Below, piece by piece: positions 60,578-64,000 of a stretch of 64,000 nt of DNA. The notes below the pieces were generated by a model that was given only the letters and a program-made list of their open reading frames with translations, ran no database searches and was not told the origin of the DNA. Location: NCBI RefSeq assembly GCF_043195135.1, contig NZ_JBAFWP010000018.1, one strand, 5' to 3'. The translations under genes and the position numbers were made by a program. The number at the start of each line of letters is the position of its first letter. The stretch's first letter is position 1. The DNA is from NCEH01 sp043195135. Its GTDB lineage: Bacteria; Pseudomonadota; Alphaproteobacteria; Rhizobiales; Xanthobacteraceae.

Positions 60578-62917
60578 ATGTGGACATTGGGGGATGATCC
60601 TACAGAACACCCGCTGTGGGAGGAGCAAGTCGCGCTGGAACTTGAGATGCGGGACGGAGGGGCCGAGCGGTTTCGTGAGGCCGCCGCCAAGGCTCGCGGA
60701 GGGACGCAGGCTGACGGGACGGTTCGCCAGCCACGAATGACAGGGCTGAAGCCCTACAGGGACCTCATTGAGAAGTGGCTCCCTGACATGGCCGATGGCA
60801 TCCGCGCATGGATGCGGGATGTGGGGCACCACCAGCGACGCATTGGTGCTGGGCTCCAGGTTGTCTCTTACCCGTACATCCGCGCCGCCGACCCCTATCT
60901 CTGCGGATACCTCACCCTTCGCCACGTTCTGGACGCCATGACCATCGGACAGGTTGGCCTCATGACAGCCGCGAAGCAGATTGGCTTGGCGCTGGAGCAC
61001 GAGGCCCGGATGAAGGCGTGGGAGGCGCGGGATAAGCAGCTCTACGCCGAGAATAAGGACGCCTTCGCAAAGGACAAGATGGTCTTCCAGAAGACCCAAC
61101 GGAACCTCCGCAAGGACAAGGCGACGGCCATCCACATCAAGCGGGTGAACATCCACCGCTTCAACAAGCTCCTGCGCGAGCCGCTTGAATGGCAAGACTG
61201 GAGCGAGTACGTCCGAACCCGCATCGGCCTGGACCTCATCAATATCCTCATCCGTCACACGGGGCAGTTCACCGTGGGGTCGGACGCCGAGCATGTCTTC
61301 AAACCCGGAAAGGTGAAGAGCCCGAAGTTGGTCCTTGAGGCAAAGCCCGAACTCCTCAAGTGGTTGGCCGGGGCGATGGATCGGGCGGAGGTGATGAGCC
61401 CCGTCTATCTGCCCACCGTCATCCCGCCCAAGCGCTGGGAAGGGACCCGCTCCGGGGGCTACCACACGCCCAACGCACGGACCCCCACCCTGATCCGCTT
61501 CAAGGCGCACCAGGAGCACCAGCGGCACCGAGCGGCGGATGAGTATGACGCTATCGACATGCCGAAGGTCTACGAGGCCCTCCACGCCCTCCAGGAGACC
61601 CGCTGGAAGATCAACACGGCGGTCCTGGATGTGGCAATCCACGTCTGGGACAAAGACCTCGCCATCGCTGGGCTCCCCAGCAAGGAGGAGGCACCCCTCC
61701 CCCACCAGACCGAGGATGTCCTCAAGGACATTGAGGTCCGGGCGGCGTGGAAGAAGACCCGAAAGAAGGACGAGGAACCACCGGAAGCCGAAGCCCTGCG
61801 GCGGTGGAAGCGGGATGCCTCGCTGGTGCACCGAAAGAACGCGCGGCGGATATCTCACGTCCTCTCCACGGACAGGACTCTGAAGATTGCCCAGAGGCTC
61901 CGGGACGAGCCGGCCATTTACTTCCCCCACATGCTGGACTTCCGGGGCCGCATGTACCCCATACCGCAGGACCTCCAGCCCCAGGGTCGCGACCTTGCAC
62001 GGGGCCTCCTCACCTTCGCTGACGACGCCGCGAAGCCCGTTGAGGGTGAGGCGGTTGGGTGGCTGGCCATCCACGTTGCCAACGTCTGGGGCAACGACAA
62101 GGTGTCCTTTGACGACCGCATCAAGTGGGTCTTCGGTAAGGAACGGACATGGAGGTCAATCGCCAAGAACCCCATCAAAAACCGGCAATGGGCTGAAGCA
62201 GGCGACCCCTGGCAGGCCCTCGCCGCAACCCTGGAGTGGGTCCGGCTTCTGGATGAGGGCGAGGGGATGCTCTCCTCCCTCCCCATCCGCGTGGACGGGA
62301 CCTGCAATGGCCTCCAGCACCTCTCCGCAATGGTCCGCGACGAGGTGGGCGGGGCCGCCGTGAACCTCGTACCGGGGCCGACCCCTCGGGACATATACAA
62401 GGAGGTTGCACGGGGCCACTCACCGGACCTCGAAGACTCCAATGAAATGGACAAGATTGCGGAGGAGGTCTCTGGCGGCCTGCAACGCAAGCTCGAAGTC
62501 GTCGCTGCGGCGGGAGGGGAGGAAGGCGCCAAGGCGACTTGGTGGCTGGACCTCCTAGACCACGACATACCCCGGTCATTCACCAAGCGGCAAGTGATGA
62601 TCATGCCGTACGGTGGGACCCGAGACTCCTACTTCGATTATCTTCGCGAATGGCTTGACGAGTACAAGCCCACCGAGTGGGAAGCGGAGCAGAAGCGGGA
62701 CCGTGCGTGGGCTGGGAAGCTCCTGGGATTTGCCGTCACGCACCTCTGGGCGGCAGTCACCGAGAAGGTGGCCGGCGCCGTCCTCACCATGGAATGGCTC
62801 CAGAAGTGCGCCAAGGCTGCGGCCCAGGGTAACCAGCCCATCTATTGGGTCACGCCCTCGGGGTTCGTCGTTCGGCATTTCTATGGGAAGAGCCGGAGCG
62901 GGACATCGAAGACATGA
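60578..62917 (+). pseudogene. T7-like single-subunit RNA polymerase, C-terminally truncated
   Basis: 779 residues against 883 in T7. The N-terminal domain, the conserved FPHMLDFRGRMYPI segment, motif A with Asp573 (VDGTCNGLQHLSA, T7 Asp537) and motif B with Lys670 and Tyr678 (TKRQVMIMPYG, T7 Lys631/Tyr639) are intact. The match runs to WVTPSGFVV and then stops. Motif C (HDSFGT, the second catalytic Asp812 of T7) and the essential C-terminal residues are missing. After about 62,870 the sequence reads as the end of a different gene in another frame (EEPERDIEDMSVEELEALRD, stop at 62956). The polymerase should therefore be inactive. Confidence 0.93.
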
Positions 62918-62967
62918 GCGTTGAGGAGCTTGAAGCCCTCCGCGATGACAAGCCCTAGGAGATCATC

Positions 62968-63183
62968 ATGTGTGTCGGAGGAGGTGGCTCCTACAGCCAG
63001 CCCACCGCCCCGGTGAACCCGGCCGCGTACCCTCTGGAAGAGGACTACAAGTCGGTCAAGGTTTCCAGCCGCAAGGCCGAGCCCGAGGTGGCCCCCAAGG
63101 ACCCCTTTGAGGCCAGCCCCACTCCCACCAATCCCACTGCCCCGTCTGTTACTGGCGGGAGCGGCGTCCAGTTTCGGATGTGA
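62968..63183 (+). CDS. small phage protein upstream of the portal gene
   Basis: A 71-residue protein starting MCVGGGGSYSQPTAP and ending GSGVQFRM, rich in Pro, Thr and Lys. The ribosome site AGGAG is 8 bases before the ATG. Podophages often have such a small protein just before the portal gene. A Cys at position 2 after Met is shared with the next protein, which also ends in a similar RM, so the two may be diverged duplicates. Confidence 0.65.
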   Translation: MCVGGGGSYSQPTAPVNPAAYPLEEDYKSVKVSSRKAEPEVAPKDPFEASPTPTNPTAPSVTGGSGVQFRM

Positions 63184-63185
63184 GC

Positions 63186-63404
63186 ATGTGCACGGCACGA
63201 GCCCCCAAAATTCAACAGACCGTAGCGGCAACCCCCGCCCCGGCCCCCGCAGCACCCGAGCCCCTGCCGGAGGAGACCGTAGTGGGCTCCCGCCGCAAGC
63301 GGGAAGAGGAAGGCACCTTCGGACTCGGAGGCCCCTCCTTCCGGGTTGACCGCACGCTTGCGACCTCCGGTTCAACAGCGGGCGGCACCGGCCTGCGGAT
63401 GTAG
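63186..63404 (+). CDS. second small MC-starting phage protein
   Basis: A 72-residue protein (MCTARAPKIQQTVAATPAPA ... ending GGTGLRM). A GTG at 63180 overlapping the previous stop would add two residues. The N-terminal MC, the Pro/Ala-rich centre with a basic SRRKREEE patch and the final RM resemble the preceding small protein. It ends 16 bp before the portal start. Confidence 0.6.
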   Translation: MCTARAPKIQQTVAATPAPAPAAPEPLPEETVVGSRRKREEEGTFGLGGPSFRVDRTLATSGSTAGGTGLRM

Positions 63405-63419
63405 GCCAAGGAGACCCTT

Positions 63420-63640
63420 TTGGACGCAGTGTATTCCCTGGGCGGGGAGAAGGCGGAGGACGTTTACTCCCGCCTCTCCAGCACCAGGACCGCCCCCCTC
63501 GCCACGGCGCGGGACATGGCCACCCTGACTATCCCCTCCGTGTTCCCGCCGGAGGGCCACAAGACCGGCGAGAAGCTGGAGGATAACAACCAGAGCATTG
63601 GAGCGTGGTGCGTTAACACCCTCGCCTCCGTGCTGATGTT
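63420..63640 (+). pseudogene. T7-like portal (head-tail connector) protein, N-terminal fragment
   Basis: The TTG start is preceded by AAGGAG. The first 74 residues (GGEKAEDVYSRLSSTRTAPL, ARDMATLTIPSVFPPEG, NQSIGAWCVNTLASVLMF) match the beginning of podophage portal proteins; T7 gp8 has AKSVYERLKNDRAP and NNLASKLMLALF at the same place. After position 63640 the similarity ends abruptly, and the frame continues with unrelated sequence to a stop at 63761. About 85% of the portal is missing. Confidence 0.85.
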
Positions 63641-64000
63641 CAGAGCCACCGGCTCGTCATCAACTCGGAAGTCATTGAGGCGGACTACAGGTCCGTCCTG
63701 GCGATGGACGCCGAGGAGACGCGGCACCGCTACTCGCTCTTCTACCAGTACAGCCACCTAACGCGGGAGCGCGATGCGCTCACGCATGAGGACCGGCTGG
63801 AGGCCCTGGCGATGCTCGCCGCGTACTTCGCGCCTGATCTTGGGGTTGACCCCGAAGGGATGGCCGCGAAGCGGGAGGAGGAGCGGCTTGAGGAGCTGGT
63901 GAAGGAGATGTTCGAGGAGGCCGACGAAATCGGCGGTTGGCCGAGCGTTGGCCGTGGTGGGGACAGGGTGGCGGCGGCGAGGCCCCATATCTGGCCGTGG
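63641..64000 (+). pseudogene. large terminase-like C-terminal fragment, continues past the window
   Basis: Starting exactly at the portal break, a second frame stays open for 120 codons to the edge. It has the pattern of T7-type terminase C-termini: RLVINSEVIEADYRSVLAMD, RHRYSLFYQYSHLTRERDAL, then THEDRLEALAMLAAYFAPDL. In T7 the terminase gene is about 15 kb downstream of the portal gene, so a deletion fused the two. There is no start codon or ribosome site at the junction, so it is not expressed as its own protein. Confidence 0.75.

Larger units (their letters stand above)
58914..64000 (+). mobile_element. T7-like podophage remnant (prophage segment), runs off the right edge
   Basis: The segment has small early-type genes, a T7-type RNA polymerase, two small MC-starting proteins, a portal N-terminus and what looks like a large-terminase C-terminus, all on the plus strand and in T7 gene order. 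Two junctions (about 62,870 and 63,640) remove the replication and the structural modules. No integrase is visible in this part. The first 286 bp (58914-59199) carry no gene, begin with a cluster of CTAG tetranucleotides and could contain the host-phage boundary. Confidence 0.85.

Overview
The window is GC-rich, densely coding DNA from a free-living alphaproteobacterium, most likely a Hyphomicrobiales member of the Xanthobacteraceae type that can live on one-carbon compounds. The main evidence is a tetrahydromethanopterin (H4MPT) C1-oxidation and cofactor gene cluster followed at once by fructose-bisphosphatase and ribulose-phosphate epimerase, plus a selenocysteine-containing respiratory formate dehydrogenase with the complete selenocysteine machinery. 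A perfect 16-bp parS-like palindrome at 4632-4647 suggests that this is chromosome and perhaps not far from the replication origin. Genus-level placement is inference.

Layout. 0-10.5 kb: housekeeping and transport (5'-truncated PepSY/flavodoxin reductase, XRE-cupin regulator, thiD under a TPP riboswitch, a Lrp-type sensor domain, split chromate transporter, EamA exporter, an orphan molybdenum hydroxylase large subunit, a CinA-like protein). 10.6-14 kb: a three-gene ATP-grasp / alpha-E / transglutaminase-like peptide-modification operon whose transglutaminase has apparently lost its catalytic Cys and His. 14.1-23.6 kb: HIT protein and the H4MPT/methanofuran cluster (beta-RFAP synthase, mtdB, mch, three ATP-grasp ligases, CitG-like, HisA-like and MfnF-like proteins, folB), many with 4-bp start/stop overlaps. 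23.7-25.5 kb: fbp and rpe. 25.5-25.8 kb: two copies of a palindromic intergenic repeat. 25.9-31.5 kb: acyl-CoA synthetase, polyamine-type binding protein, small membrane proteins, lipid-kinase-like protein, SIMPL protein, a CAU-anticodon tRNA. 31.5-34.1 kb: a sparsely coding, partly lower-GC segment with unknown proteins beside the tRNA. 34.1-42.2 kb: complete kdpFABCDE potassium-uptake operon with a second KdpF-sized reading frame in front. 42.4-44.4 kb: an APH/kinase fusion and an exported protein.

44.5-58.9 kb is a selenium-formate module: selD, a TlpA plus Tat-transglutaminase pair, then fdoG (in-frame UGA with a SECIS hairpin), fdoH, fdoI, fdhE, selA, a Sel1-repeat gene, selB and an uncharacterised gene. 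The tRNA-Sec gene (selC) lies inside the 3' part of the selB reading frame. Formaldehyde-derived formate from the H4MPT route could be oxidised by this enzyme, with CO2 going to the Calvin-cycle-type enzymes; this link is inferred. The fae, fhc and Rubisco genes are not in the window.

58.9-64 kb (right edge) is a T7-like podophage remnant. It keeps early genes and most of a single-subunit RNA polymerase, but two junctions remove the rest: RNA polymerase is cut before its last catalytic motif, and the start of the portal gene is joined directly to what looks like the 3' end of the large terminase gene.
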